From the NCBI RefSeq assembly GCF_000497445.1, contig NZ_CM002285.1, forward strand, positions 5,870,839 through 5,925,692: a stretch of DNA of 54,854 nt, given 5' to 3'. This document shows, piece by piece, positions 42,940 to 53,632 of the stretch (positions are counted from its first letter, which is position 1; every line of letters starts with the position of its first letter). Source of the stretch: Streptomyces roseochromogenus subsp. oscitans DS 12.976. GTDB taxonomy: Bacteria; Actinomycetota; Actinomycetes; Streptomycetales; Streptomycetaceae. The position numbers and the translations under genes are program-made. Under the pieces are notes generated by a model. That model was given only the letters and a program-made list of their open reading frames with translations. It was not told where the DNA came from and made no database searches.

Positions 42940-43110
42940 ATGCCGCTCGAAGCCGGCCTCCTGGAGATCCTCGCCTGCCCGGCCTGCCACGCCCCCCTCA
43001 AGGAGCAGGACACCGAGCTGATCTGCACCGGCCAGGACTGCGGCCTCGCCTACCCGGTCCGCGACGACATCCCGGTCCTTCTCGTGGACGAGGCCCGCCG
43101 CCCCGGGTGA
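42940..43110 (+). CDS. Trm112/DUF343-like zinc-ribbon protein
   Basis: The 56-residue protein starts [20 protein letters not shown], with Cys at 13, 16, 29 and 34, and ends [16 protein letters not shown]. This is the bacterial YcaR/Trm112 pattern: a small zinc ribbon thought to act as a partner or activator of other enzymes. AAGGGA lies upstream of ATG 42940. It is too short for most gene callers but clearly conserved in form. It sits between manB and the SIS gene, in the same direction. Confidence 0.88.
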   Translation: MPLEAGLLEILACPACHAPLKEQDTELICTGQDCGLAYPVRDDIPVLLVDEARRPG

Positions 43111-43229
43111 CGAGACCCATCCCGTCGTAGAACCCCTCGTAGCGAAAGAGGCGCCCGCCGCGCAGCGAAGAGGCGCCACCCCCTGGAAAAGGCTCCGCAC
43201 AGGACGCCAGGCGACCGGAGGCTGCCGCC

Positions 43230-44356
43230 ATGCTGGACGAATCGCTGCTCGACACCCCGGAGGGCCTCGCCGAGGCCGACCGCCGAGGCCTGCTGCGCGG
43301 CGCCGCCGAGGCCGGCGCCCGCGTCCGTACCGCCGTCCGGCACGCCGCCGAGGCCGGCGTCGGCGACCTCAAGCCAGACGGTCGCCCCCGTGCCGTCCTC
43401 ATCGCGGGACCCGGCGCCGCCGCCACCCACACCGCCGACCTCCTCGACACCCTGGCCGGCGTCGGCAGCCCCGTGGTCCGCCTGGCCCCGACCGGCGTCG
43501 CCCCGGCCGCCGGCGCCCTTCGCTGGGAACTCCCGGGCTGGGCCGGCTCCGTCGATCTGCTCCTGATCACCACCCCGGACGGCACCGAACCCAGCCTCTC
43601 CCTCCTCGCCGACCAGGCCTACCGCCGCGGCTGCTCGCTGGTCGCCGTGGCCCCGCCCACACCCCGCTCGCCGACGCGGTCGCCGGCGCCCACGGCCTGT
43701 TCGTACCGATGGCCACAGCGCCGTACGACCAGGAGGAACCGCTCGCCGCGTCCTCCCCGGGCGTCTTCTGGGCGCTGCTCACCCCGCTGCTGGCGCTGCT
43801 GGACCGCATCGGGCTGCTCAGCGCCCCGCCGGACGCCCTGGAGAAGGTCGCCGACCGCCTCGACCACATCGCCGAGCGCTGCGGCCCCGCCATCGCGACC
43901 TACAGCAACCCGGCCAAGACCCTGGCCGCCGAACTCGCCGACGCGCTTCCCGTGGTGTGGACGGAGGGGCCCTCGGCGGGCCCCGCCGGGCACCGTTTCG
44001 CCGCCGCCATCGCCGAACTCGCCGGCCGCCCCGCGCTCGTCGCCGAACTCCCCGAGGCGCTCGCCGCGCACAGCGCGCTGCTGGCCGGCCCGCTGGCCGC
44101 CAGCGCCGACCCCGAGGACTTCTTCCGCGACCGCGTCGAGGAGCCGCCCGCGCTGCACGCGCGCGTGGTGCTGCTGCGCGACCGCCCGAGCAGCGGCCTC
44201 ACCGCCGCCCCAGCCGCCCGTGACCTGGCCCTCAGTCACGACACACCGATCAGCGAACTCGAACCGGAGGAGGGCGGCGAACTGGAGACCCTCGCGGAAC
44301 TGATCGCCGTCACGGATTTCGCCGCCGTTTACCTGGCGCTCGCTTCGAGAGCCTGA
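43230..44356 (+). pseudogene. SIS-domain sugar isomerase-like protein, interrupted by a -1 frameshift
   Basis: The frame starting at ATG 43230 (GGAGG upstream) reads a sensible SIS protein to about 43650 (AVLIAGPGAAATHTADLLDTLAG, VDLLLITTPDGTEPSLSLLADQAYRRGCSLVAVAP). It then becomes Arg/Pro-rich nonsense. From about 43665 another frame continues the protein (TPLADAVAGAHGLFVPMATAPYDQEEPLAA) to the stop at 44356. Restoring one base gives 375 residues, the length expected for this family of bifunctional phosphoglucose/phosphomannose isomerase-like proteins. Either one base is missing from the sequence (GC-rich run GGCCCCGCCCACACCCC) or the gene is broken. Its position between manB and manA fits sugar-phosphate isomerisation. 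Confidence 0.85.
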
Positions 44357-44458
44357 TCTGGCTACGGGCCGGAACACCCGCGCCCACCACCAGCACGGCG
44401 ACCGGCGACGCGGCCGGCGCCGGCGGAGCAGCCGTACGTACGGAGACAGAGAAGACAC

Positions 44459-45610
44459 ATGGACCGCCTCGACAACACCATCCGCCCCTACGCCTGGGGT
44501 TCGACCACCGCCGTCCCGCACCTCCTCGGCGTCGAGCCGACCGGTGAGCCACAGGCGGAGATGTGGATGGGCGCGCACCCGGGCGCCCCCTCGCGCACCG
44601 AGCGCGGGACGCTCGTCGAGGTCATCGACGCCAACCCGGAGGCCGAGCTGGGCAAGGCGGCCGTAGCGAAGTTCGGCCCGCGGCTGCCCTTCCTCCTCAA
44701 GATCCTCGCCGCCGGCGCGCCCCTCTCCCTCCAGGTGCACCCCAACCTGGAGCAGGCCAAGGAGGGTTACGCCGACGAGGAGCGCCGCGGTATCCCGGTC
44801 GACGCCCCGCACCGCAACTACAAGGACGCCAACCACAAGCCCGAACTGATCTGCGCGCTCACCGAGTTCGACGGCCTGTGCGGCTTCCGCGATCCCGTCC
44901 AGGCGGCCGACCTGCTCGCCGGGCTCGGCGTCGACTCCCTCAAGCCGTACGTCGACCTGCTGCACGCCACCCCCGAGGACGCGGCCCTGCGCGAGGTCCT
45001 CACGGCGATCCTCACCGCCGACCCGGACGAGATGGCGCACACGGTCGCCGAGGCCACCGCCGCCGCCACTCGCCTCGGCGGCGCCTACGCCCCCTACGCC
45101 GACATCGCCCACCACTACCCGGGCGACCCCGGCGTCATCGCGGCCATGCTGCTCAACCACGTCCGCCTGCAGCCCGGCGAGGCCCTGTTCCTCGGCGCCG
45201 GCATCCCGCACGCGTACCTGAACGGCCTCGGCGTCGAGATCATGGCCAACTCCGACAACGTCCTGCGCTGCGGCCTGACCCCCAAGCACGTCGACGTCCC
45301 CGAACTGCTGCGCATCGTCCGCTTCGAGGCGAGCGACCCGGGCGTGCTGCGCCCCGAGGCCTCCCCGGACGGAGAGGAGGTCTACGCGACGCCGATCGAC
45401 GAGTTCCGGCTGTCCCGATATGTCCTCCCCGAGAACGGCACCGCCCACGACCTCACCCGCGACACCCCGCAGATCCTGCTCTGCACGGCCGGAGCCGTCC
45501 GCGCCGGCGACCACGAGCTGAGCGCGGGTCAGTCGGTCTTCGTCCCGGCCGGCGAGAAGACGGAGATCTCGGGCGCGGGTACGGTCTTCCGCGCCACTGT
45601 GCTCGTCTGA
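44459..45610 (+). CDS. manA: Mannose-6-phosphate isomerase, class I
   Basis: The 383-residue cupin-type zinc enzyme interconverts fructose-6-phosphate and mannose-6-phosphate. Zinc-site residues are visible in SLQVHPNLEQA (Gln and His), NHKPELICAL (Glu) and GIPHAYLNGLGVEIMANSDN (His). The N-terminal IRPYAWGSTTAVPHLLG is typical. GAGAAG lies before ATG 44459. It follows the SIS gene by 102 bp and completes a manB-manA route from fructose-6-phosphate to mannose-1-phosphate. Confidence 0.95.
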   Translation: MDRLDNTIRPYAWGSTTAVPHLLGVEPTGEPQAEMWMGAHPGAPSRTERGTLVEVIDANPEAELGKAAVAKFGPRLPFLLKILAAGAPLSLQVHPNLEQAKEGYADEERRGIPVDAPHRNYKDANHKPELICALTEFDGLCGFRDPVQAADLLAGLGVDSLKPYVDLLHATPEDAALREVLTAILTADPDEMAHTVAEATAAATRLGGAYAPYADIAHHYPGDPGVIAAMLLNHVRLQPGEALFLGAGIPHAYLNGLGVEIMANSDNVLRCGLTPKHVDVPELLRIVRFEASDPGVLRPEASPDGEEVYATPIDEFRLSRYVLPENGTAHDLTRDTPQILLCTAGAVRAGDHELSAGQSVFVPAGEKTEISGAGTVFRATVLV

Positions 45611-45629
45611 CCGATCGTACGGCCAGGGC

Positions 45630-45649
45630 TGTGGACAGTCTGTGGATCA
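45630..45649 (-). other. Two adjacent DnaA-box-like 9-mers
   Basis: On the minus strand CTGTCCACA (45638-45630) fits the Streptomyces DnaA-box form, and TGATCCACA (45649-45641) differs by one base from TTATCCACA. Same orientation, 11 bp apart, in the 211-bp gap between manA and the cation exporter. A binding role is speculative. Confidence 0.3.
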
Positions 45650-45821
45650 TATGACCGGGGTTGTGTATATCTGACGCGCCGGGGCCCGGCCGGGCTGCAA
45701 GAATGGCCCACCGGCAAAGGCCGGGCAAAGCCGGGCGCACGCCTGGCCGGCACGGACGTACGAGGACCCGTCCGGACGGCGGGACGTACGGGGCGACAGA
45801 GGCGAAGGGACACGCGTACAC

Positions 45822-46802
45822 ATGAGCGCGTCAGGCGGTACGAAGGCGATCGTGGCGGCACTCGGCGCCAACCTCGCGATCGCGGCATCGAAGTTCGTGG
45901 CGTTCGCGTTCAGCGGCTCCTCCTCGATGCTCGCCGAGGGCGTCCACTCGCTCGCCGACTCCGGCAACCAGTTCCTGCTGCTCATCGGCGGCAAGAAGGC
46001 CCAGCGCGAGGCCACCCCGCAGCACCCCTTCGGCTACGGCCGTGAGCGGTTCATCTACGCCTTCCTGGTCTCGATCGTCCTGTTCTCCATCGGCGGCATG
46101 TTCGCCATCTACGAGGGCTACGAGAAGATCAGCCACCCTCACAAACTGGAGAACTGGTACTGGCCGGTGGGCGTCCTGGTCTTCGCGGTCATCGCCGAGG
46201 GCTTCTCCTTCCGCACGGCGATCAAGGAGTCCAACGAGCTGCGCGGCAGACTCTCCTGGGCCCAGTTCATCCGCCGCGCCAAGGCGCCCGAACTGCCCGT
46301 CGTCCTGCTGGAGGACTTCGGCGCGCTCATCGGCCTGGTCCTCGCCCTCCTCGGCGTCGGCCTGTCCGTGCTCACCGGCGACGGCGTCTGGGACGGCATC
46401 GGCACCGTCTGCATCGGTGTCCTGCTCGTCTGCATCGCCCTGGTCCTGGCCGCCGAGACCAAGTCGCTGCTGCTGGGCGAGGCCGCGGGCCTGGACGCGA
46501 TCCAGAAGATCGAGGAGGCGACCGTCGACGGCGCCACGGTCACCGGCGTCATCCACATGCGCACGCTGCACCTCGGCCCCGAGGAACTGCTGATCGCCGC
46601 CAAGATCGCCGTTCAGCACGACGACACGGCCGCCGAGGTCGCGAACGCCATCAACGCCGCCGAGGCCCGCATACGCGCCGCCGTCCCGATCGCCCGCGTC
46701 ATCTACCTCGAACCGGACATCTACAGCGAGGCCGAGGCCGCCAAGGGCCCCGACCCGGAGGCCACCCCGGGCGGCCCGAACCCGCACGCCACCGGTCACT
46801 GA
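45822..46802 (+). CDS. Cation diffusion facilitator (CDF) metal exporter
   Basis: The 326-residue membrane protein has about six helices and a C-terminal cytoplasmic domain (~230-300). Helix 2 carries the metal pair H42 and D46 in EGVHSLADSGNQ, followed by the conserved HPFGYGRERF. Helix 5 carries E164-D165 in LLEDFGALIGL. CDF proteins export zinc, cobalt, iron or manganese in exchange for protons. The HPFGYGRERF form resembles the SLC30A9-like subgroup, and the metal is not certain. It has its own promoter region after manA and converges on the signal-peptidase-like gene. Confidence 0.9.
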   Translation: MSASGGTKAIVAALGANLAIAASKFVAFAFSGSSSMLAEGVHSLADSGNQFLLLIGGKKAQREATPQHPFGYGRERFIYAFLVSIVLFSIGGMFAIYEGYEKISHPHKLENWYWPVGVLVFAVIAEGFSFRTAIKESNELRGRLSWAQFIRRAKAPELPVVLLEDFGALIGLVLALLGVGLSVLTGDGVWDGIGTVCIGVLLVCIALVLAAETKSLLLGEAAGLDAIQKIEEATVDGATVTGVIHMRTLHLGPEELLIAAKIAVQHDDTAAEVANAINAAEARIRAAVPIARVIYLEPDIYSEAEAAKGPDPEATPGGPNPHATGH

Positions 46803-46826
46803 GGCTCTTCAGCCGCAGGAGGGTTC

Positions 46827-47513
46827 TCACCCCTGTGTCGGCTGCACCGGCCACGGCACGGGCGGCACCGGCGGCGCCTTCCGTCGTCGTACGACGACGA
46901 AACCGATCCCCAGCCCGATACCGGTGAGGACCAGCACCGCACCGAGGAGCAGGGCCGTACCCAGCACAACCGCCGCCGAACGGTCGTCGGTCACCCGGCC
47001 CCGCACGGCGTCCACCGGGACCGTCCCGCCGTGGTCCGCGCGGAAGAAGCGCGAGTCCATGGCATCGGCCCGGTGGTCGCCCAGCAGGAAGAGCCGGCCC
47101 TGCGGCACCTTCACGTCGTACGAGAGGTGCACACCGTCGGCATCGCCCCCGCTGACGTAGGGCTCCTTGATCGGCTCGCCGTTCACGGTGACCCGCTCCT
47201 CGCCGCCCACGAGGGCGCAGCAGGCCACCCGGTCGCCGCCCACCCCGATCACCCGTTCCACCCCACCGGACGTGACACGCCCCGGCGCCGTGAACATCAC
47301 GACATCGCCGCGCCGTACCTCGCTGCCGTCGACCTTCTCCCACACGATTTGCTGGCCCGGTGTGTATGTCGGCGACATGCTTCCGCTCGACAGGGTGCCC
47401 CTGCCGTACGCACTGTTCGCATAGACGGCGGTGCCGATCCCCAGCCCAAGCCCCAGCAGCCCCACCACGAGCGCCGCGATCCCAAGTCCCCGTCCCCGTC
47501 CCGAGCCCGCCAT
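46827..47513 (-). CDS. Signal peptidase I-like (S26) protein lacking the usual catalytic Lys
   Basis: The 228-residue protein has an N-terminal membrane helix (~10-32) and a C-terminal helix (~185-215). Signal peptidase box B has Ser S45 in SGSMSPTYTPGQ. Box D reads GGVERVIGVGGD, where the usual KR is ER, putting E86 at the general-base Lys position. Box E GDHRADAMDSR is intact. It may be inactive, use another base, or be a specialised type. ATG 47513 has a GGAGGGCGGGG ribosome site; frames extend further upstream. It lies 131 bp downstream of the PTS gene, same strand, with a CGGCAC/GTGCCG hairpin (47559-47584) between them. Confidence 0.82.
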   Translation of the reverse strand: MAGSGRGRGLGIAALVVGLLGLGLGIGTAVYANSAYGRGTLSSGSMSPTYTPGQQIVWEKVDGSEVRRGDVVMFTAPGRVTSGGVERVIGVGGDRVACCALVGGEERVTVNGEPIKEPYVSGGDADGVHLSYDVKVPQGRLFLLGDHRADAMDSRFFRADHGGTVPVDAVRGRVTDDRSAAVVLGTALLLGAVLVLTGIGLGIGFVVVRRRKAPPVPPVPWPVQPTQG

Positions 47514-47644
47514 GTTCCCCGCCCTCCCCACGCGGCCCATCCGCGGCGCGGAGAATAGCGGCACTCTGTGAACACTTTGTGCCGCAGGACCGCGCACGCG
47601 GGCCCCGCACCGCAAGCGGGGGGACCCGCATCCCTCCGCTCAGC

Positions 47645-49696
47645 TCACCCGACCTCACCGAGCACGTCGAGAACCGCCCGCTCGTCCGGCGCCGCCAGCA
47701 GCCGCTCCCGGAACCCGTCATCCATCAACTTGCGCGAGAGCAGCGCGAGGATCCGCAGATGCTCATCACCCGCGGCCGCCTCCGGCACAGCGATCATGAA
47801 GACCAGCCGGGCCTTCGTACCGTCCAGTGATCCCCACTCGACGCCCTCGGCGGACCGCGCGAACCCGACGACCGGCGCGGTCACCGCATCGGTCTTGGCA
47901 TGCGGGATGGCGATCTCCTCCCCGAGCCCGGTAGTCCCCTGCTCCTCGCGCCGCAACGCGACGGCCACCAATTCATCCACATCACCGACCCGCCCACTAC
48001 GGCTGAGCAGCTCGGCCATCTCCCGTATGGCGGCCCCCTTGTCCCCGGCCCCGAGCCCGACCTTCACCGTCCGCCCACTGAGATACCCGGAAAGCACCTC
48101 GGGCCGACCGGCCGCCGCCTCTCGCCCCTCCGAAACAAGCACCGATTCCGAACCCGCAGGCGCGACCTGCTCAGGCACGACCAACCCCGAACCCGCACCC
48201 GAAAGCGCAGGAACGGCCCCGGCCACCGCCCCTCGCCGCCCCCGCAGCCCACTCACATCGACCAACGTCACGGTCGCCAACGCAGTGACCACCGACCCGA
48301 TCACCACGGCGACAAAGAACATCGGCACCCCACTCACCGCACCCAGCACCGCCACAATCGGCCCCCCGTGCGGCACCGCGTCCTTCACCCCGGCCAGCCC
48401 CGCGACCGCCCCGGCCACCGCCCCACCGAGCATGTTCGCCGGAATGACCTGCGCCGGCCGCGCCGCCGCGAACGGAATCGCACCCTCCGAGATACCGAAG
48501 CACCCCATGAACAGCGCCGCGAGCCCCGTCTCCCGCTCCTGCTCGGTGTACAGCCGCCGACGGATCAGCGTGGCCAGGCCCTGCCCCAGAGGCATCACCG
48601 GAATCGCGGCCGCGCACATACCCATCACCGTCTGGTTGCCGCTCGCGATGAGCCCGGCACCGAACAGGAACGCCGTCTTGTTGACCGGCCCGCCCATATC
48701 GAAGGCGATCATCAGCCCGAGAATCGCACCGAGCAGAATCGCACTCGTCCCCGTCATCCCGCCGAGCCAGCTCGTCAGATGCTCGAACACCCAGGAGATC
48801 GGCTTGCCGATGACATAGATGAAGAACAGCCCGAGCGCCGTCGTCGCCACGATCGGGATCACGATGATCGGCATGATCGGCTGCACGAACTTCGGCACCC
48901 GGACCTTCTTGATCCACAACACCAGATACCCGGCGAGGAACCCGGTCACGATCGCCCCGATGAAGCCCGCGCCCGCCTTGGAGTCGTACAGCTCACCCGT
49001 GTTGGCGATCCAGCCGCCGATCATGCCCGGCACCAGCGCCGGCCGGTCGGCGATCGCGTAGGCGATATAGCCGGACAGGATCGGGATCATCAGCTGGAAG
49101 CCGATCCCGCCGATCGCGTTGACGTGCGCCCAGAAGGTGCCGTCCGGGATCACAAAGCCCTTGGACGTCGCATGCCCGCCGAGCGCGAGCGAGACCGCGA
49201 TCAGCAGACCGCCGACGACCACGAACGGGATCATGTACGACACGCCGTTCATCAGCGCCTTGTACACCGGCCCCCGCTTCTTGCCGCCACCACCGGAAGC
49301 GGCCGCCGCACCCCCGGCGGCCCCGCCCGGCGCGTGCACGGGCGCCGACCGCACCCGCTCGATCAGCTGCTCGGGATGGTGGATGCCCTCGGCGACCCCG
49401 ACCGTGAGCACGCGCTTGCCCGCGAAACGGCTCAGGTCGACGTCCTTGTCGGCGGCCACGATGACACCGTCCGCGCTTCTGACATCGTTGTCATCAAGGA
49501 CGTTCTCGGCCCCGATGGATCCTTGGGTCTCCACTTTCATCTCGATGCCACGGCTCGCGGCGGCCTGCGCGAGCTTCTCCGCCGCCATGTACGTGTGCGC
49601 GATGCCGGTCGGGCAGGCGGTCACCGCCAGCAGCTTCAGCTGCCGCCCCTCGTCATCGCGGCCACCTGTGGAGGGCGGGCCGGCCGGACTGGTCAC
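47645..49696 (-). CDS. Fructose-type PTS permease, domain order IIB-IIC-IIA
   Basis: The 683-residue protein takes up and phosphorylates fructose (or a related sugar) with phosphate from HPr. IIB is N-terminal (~20-115; active Cys C28 in TACPTGIAHT). IIC is in the middle (~145-490), with NGVSYMIPFVVVGG, FDMGGPVNKTAF and FGISEGAIPF. A linker leads to IIA (~535-680), with active H599 in EEIAIPHAKTD. All phosphorylation sites are present. GTG 49696 has AGGAG 7 nt upstream. A very long open frame upstream is not coding. It is divergent from ahcY across 472 bp. Confidence 0.92.
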   Translation of the reverse strand: MTSPAGPPSTGGRDDEGRQLKLLAVTACPTGIAHTYMAAEKLAQAAASRGIEMKVETQGSIGAENVLDDNDVRSADGVIVAADKDVDLSRFAGKRVLTVGVAEGIHHPEQLIERVRSAPVHAPGGAAGGAAAASGGGGKKRGPVYKALMNGVSYMIPFVVVGGLLIAVSLALGGHATSKGFVIPDGTFWAHVNAIGGIGFQLMIPILSGYIAYAIADRPALVPGMIGGWIANTGELYDSKAGAGFIGAIVTGFLAGYLVLWIKKVRVPKFVQPIMPIIVIPIVATTALGLFFIYVIGKPISWVFEHLTSWLGGMTGTSAILLGAILGLMIAFDMGGPVNKTAFLFGAGLIASGNQTVMGMCAAAIPVMPLGQGLATLIRRRLYTEQERETGLAALFMGCFGISEGAIPFAAARPAQVIPANMLGGAVAGAVAGLAGVKDAVPHGGPIVAVLGAVSGVPMFFVAVVIGSVVTALATVTLVDVSGLRGRRGAVAGAVPALSGAGSGLVVPEQVAPAGSESVLVSEGREAAAGRPEVLSGYLSGRTVKVGLGAGDKGAAIREMAELLSRSGRVGDVDELVAVALRREEQGTTGLGEEIAIPHAKTDAVTAPVVGFARSAEGVEWGSLDGTKARLVFMIAVPEAAAGDEHLRILALLSRKLMDDGFRERLLAAPDERAVLDVLGEVG

Positions 49697-51626
<1,930 letters not shown>

Positions 51627-51702
51627 ACCGGCGATCTCCTGATCCCGCTCGCCGGGGAGCACTTCGGTGCACCGCCGCGCTCCCCGGCAGCAGGTCCTCC
51701 GA

Positions 51703-51737
51703 GGCAGGCCCCCGCACCCCCGTGCCGGGGGCCTGCC
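51703..51737 (+). terminator. Terminator hairpin after ahcY
   Basis: GGCAGGCCCCC (51703-51713) pairs with GGGGGCCTGCC (51727-51737), with an inner GCAC/GTGC stem, a CCCC loop and one bulged C, followed by CCTTTGG. Confidence 0.8.
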
Positions 51738-51810
51738 CCTTTGGTCTCCGGCCGGCACCGCACCAGCAGCGCACGGCCGGAGCGTCACCCCGTCAGAATC
51801 CAGGACCCCC

Positions 51811-52425
51811 ATGCCCCGCGGCCGCTATTCGCTCCACGATCCGCACGATCACACCCCCCTCGGTGAAGAACACTTCCAGTGCGCGCCCGGCCCTTCCGGC
51901 TGGCGCTATGTCTCCCGATTGACCGGCCCCGCCGGCGATCACCGCGGCTCGGTCGACCTCGCCCTGGACGACCTCGGCCGCCCCATCCGCCTAGAACTCC
52001 ACGCGGGCGACTGGCAGGTGCGCGGCGCCGCCCTCGACGGCGTCACCTGGGTCCGCACCGACCCCACCGGAACCCACGCCACCGAAGGCAATGTGCGCGC
52101 CCACGCCTTCACCGGCACGTCCCCCGCGTTCCTCGTCGCCACCGCCCGTCTCCTGCGCCTCACCCCCTCGTCCGACGCGACCCGCGTACGCCTGGTCGCC
52201 TTCACGGACCCGGTCCTCGCCCCCCGCACCGTGGATCAGTCCTGGGCCCTGGTGAACAGCGAAGCACACGCCACTGACAACGGCCCCCTGACCGTGGACG
52301 AATACCAGGTCACAGCCCTGGACACCGGCGAACGGCACACCGTCCACATCGCCGGCGACGTCGTCCTGGCCGCACCCGGAATCGAGCTGGAGGACCTCCA
52401 GTCACCGCCGTCGACGTTCCACTGA
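51811..52425 (+). CDS. Hypothetical protein, beta-rich, cytoplasmic
   Basis: The 204-residue protein has no signal peptide or membrane segment. It starts MPRGRYSLHDPHDHTPLGEEHFQC and continues with alternating strands (WRYVSRL, GSVDLALDDLGRPIRLELHAGDWQVRG, YQVTALDTGERHTVHIAGDVVL), suggesting an open beta-barrel or glycolipid-binding-like fold. That structural guess is mine alone. AGGA lies 6 nt before ATG 51811. It is convergent with the RDD gene. The 77 bp after its stop contain repeated GACGAG triplet pairs with a second open frame, probably by chance. Function is not recognised. Confidence 0.72.
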   Translation: MPRGRYSLHDPHDHTPLGEEHFQCAPGPSGWRYVSRLTGPAGDHRGSVDLALDDLGRPIRLELHAGDWQVRGAALDGVTWVRTDPTGTHATEGNVRAHAFTGTSPAFLVATARLLRLTPSSDATRVRLVAFTDPVLAPRTVDQSWALVNSEAHATDNGPLTVDEYQVTALDTGERHTVHIAGDVVLAAPGIELEDLQSPPSTFH

Positions 52426-52502
52426 GCGCCGGAACCGACGAGCCCGACGAGCCCGGCGAGACCGACGAGTTCGCCGGAAACAGGAGCTGAGCGGATGCCG
52501 CG

Positions 52503-53489
52503 CTACGCCGGCGGCGCGAAACCCGTGGCCGGGCGGTCGGCCGACGGGTGATCGTGCGGAGGCACGGCCGGCGGATGGTCGCTCGGCGCTACGGCGGGCG
52601 GTGTGAGCGGAGCCCGTGGCTGCCGAGCCCAGTCCTGGGGCCGATCAGGCTGACCGGGATACTGCGGCCAGGCCTCAGCAGCAGCGGGCGGCTGATTTAC
52701 GGCCGGCGCATCGGGCTCGGCCACCGGTGGGGCGAAGCCACCGGCACCGACAGCCCGCCGGGCCTCACGCGACTGCCGCTCATGCAGGACCGCTGCCAGA
52801 AAGGCGGCCGCCGGGAGATCCCGCGGCACCGAAGCGCCCGTCCGCGCCACGAGGTCGGCTGCCAGCCGCTGGGCCATCCCCAGCGATACCTGCGGATCGA
52901 GCTGCCCCATCCGGCTCAGATACTGCCGGACCGCAAGCCACAGCCCGTCCGGCACCGCCGACAGATCCAGCTCGGCGAACCGCCCTGCGAGCCACGGAGG
53001 CGGCGGCGGAACGAAGGCGGCCCGGCCGGCCGGTATTCGCTCGTGTACGACCAGAGTGCCCGCGAACACGTCCCCGAGCCGCCGCCCTCGTACCGACACC
53101 AGCGAGGCGATGCAGGCGACCACACCGAACGTCAGCAGGATCTCGATCACACCGATCGCGCCCCGCACGAGCGCGTGCCGGAACCGGATCGGTCCACCGT
53201 CGTCCCGCACCACCCGGAGCCCGAAGGCCAGCTTCCCCAGCGAACGCCCGTGACTGAGCGTCTCCACCGCGATCGGTCCGCCGACCAGCACCAGCAGAAA
53301 CGTGGCGATCGACAGTGCCGTCTGCGCGGCCTCGTCCAGAGAAGCGGTCGACATCACCAACACGATGGTGACGACGACGTACCCGATCACAGCCACCACG
53401 AGGTCGAGCAACACGGCCAGCGCCCTGCTCGGCAACTTCGCCGGACGCAGTTCGAGCGCCACCGCCTCGCCCGTCACCAGCTCACTCAC
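52503..53489 (-). CDS. RDD-family membrane protein
   Basis: The 328-residue protein has an RDD domain in the first ~170 residues: ELRPAKLPSRALAVLLDLVVAVIGYVV, then SHGRSLGKLAFGLRVVRDDGGPIRFRHALVRGAIG and RGRRLGDVFAGTLVVHER, with four hydrophobic helices. A soluble helical part follows (~190-265) and then a Pro/Ala/His-rich disordered tail. RDD proteins are thought to be transporters or membrane scaffolds; function is unclear. GTG 53489 begins a conserved start (VSELVTGEAVALELRPAKLPSRALA). It is divergent from the SpoIIM-like gene, a pairing often seen in actinobacteria. Confidence 0.87.
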   Translation of the reverse strand: MSELVTGEAVALELRPAKLPSRALAVLLDLVVAVIGYVVVTIVLVMSTASLDEAAQTALSIATFLLVLVGGPIAVETLSHGRSLGKLAFGLRVVRDDGGPIRFRHALVRGAIGVIEILLTFGVVACIASLVSVRGRRLGDVFAGTLVVHERIPAGRAAFVPPPPPWLAGRFAELDLSAVPDGLWLAVRQYLSRMGQLDPQVSLGMAQRLAADLVARTGASVPRDLPAAAFLAAVLHERQSREARRAVGAGGFAPPVAEPDAPAVNQPPAAAEAWPQYPGQPDRPQDWARQPRAPLTPPAVAPSDHPPAVPPHDHPSADRPATGFAPPA

Positions 53490-53632
53490 GTCCGCCGCCC
53501 TTCCCTGATCTGCCGCCGGAAGCGCAAGTCTGCCAAGCTGTGGGCGCATCGCGCCGCAGTACGACAAGCTGACAGCGATCAAGGGCATCCACGACGGACA
53601 GTCGACGACCAGCCGAGGAGCAGGCAGACCCG

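Noticed and set aside
52416..52490. GACGAG-rich open frame after the hypothetical gene (possible frameshifted C-terminal extension)
   Set aside because: The hypothetical protein already ends cleanly and the extension is too short to judge without orthologues.
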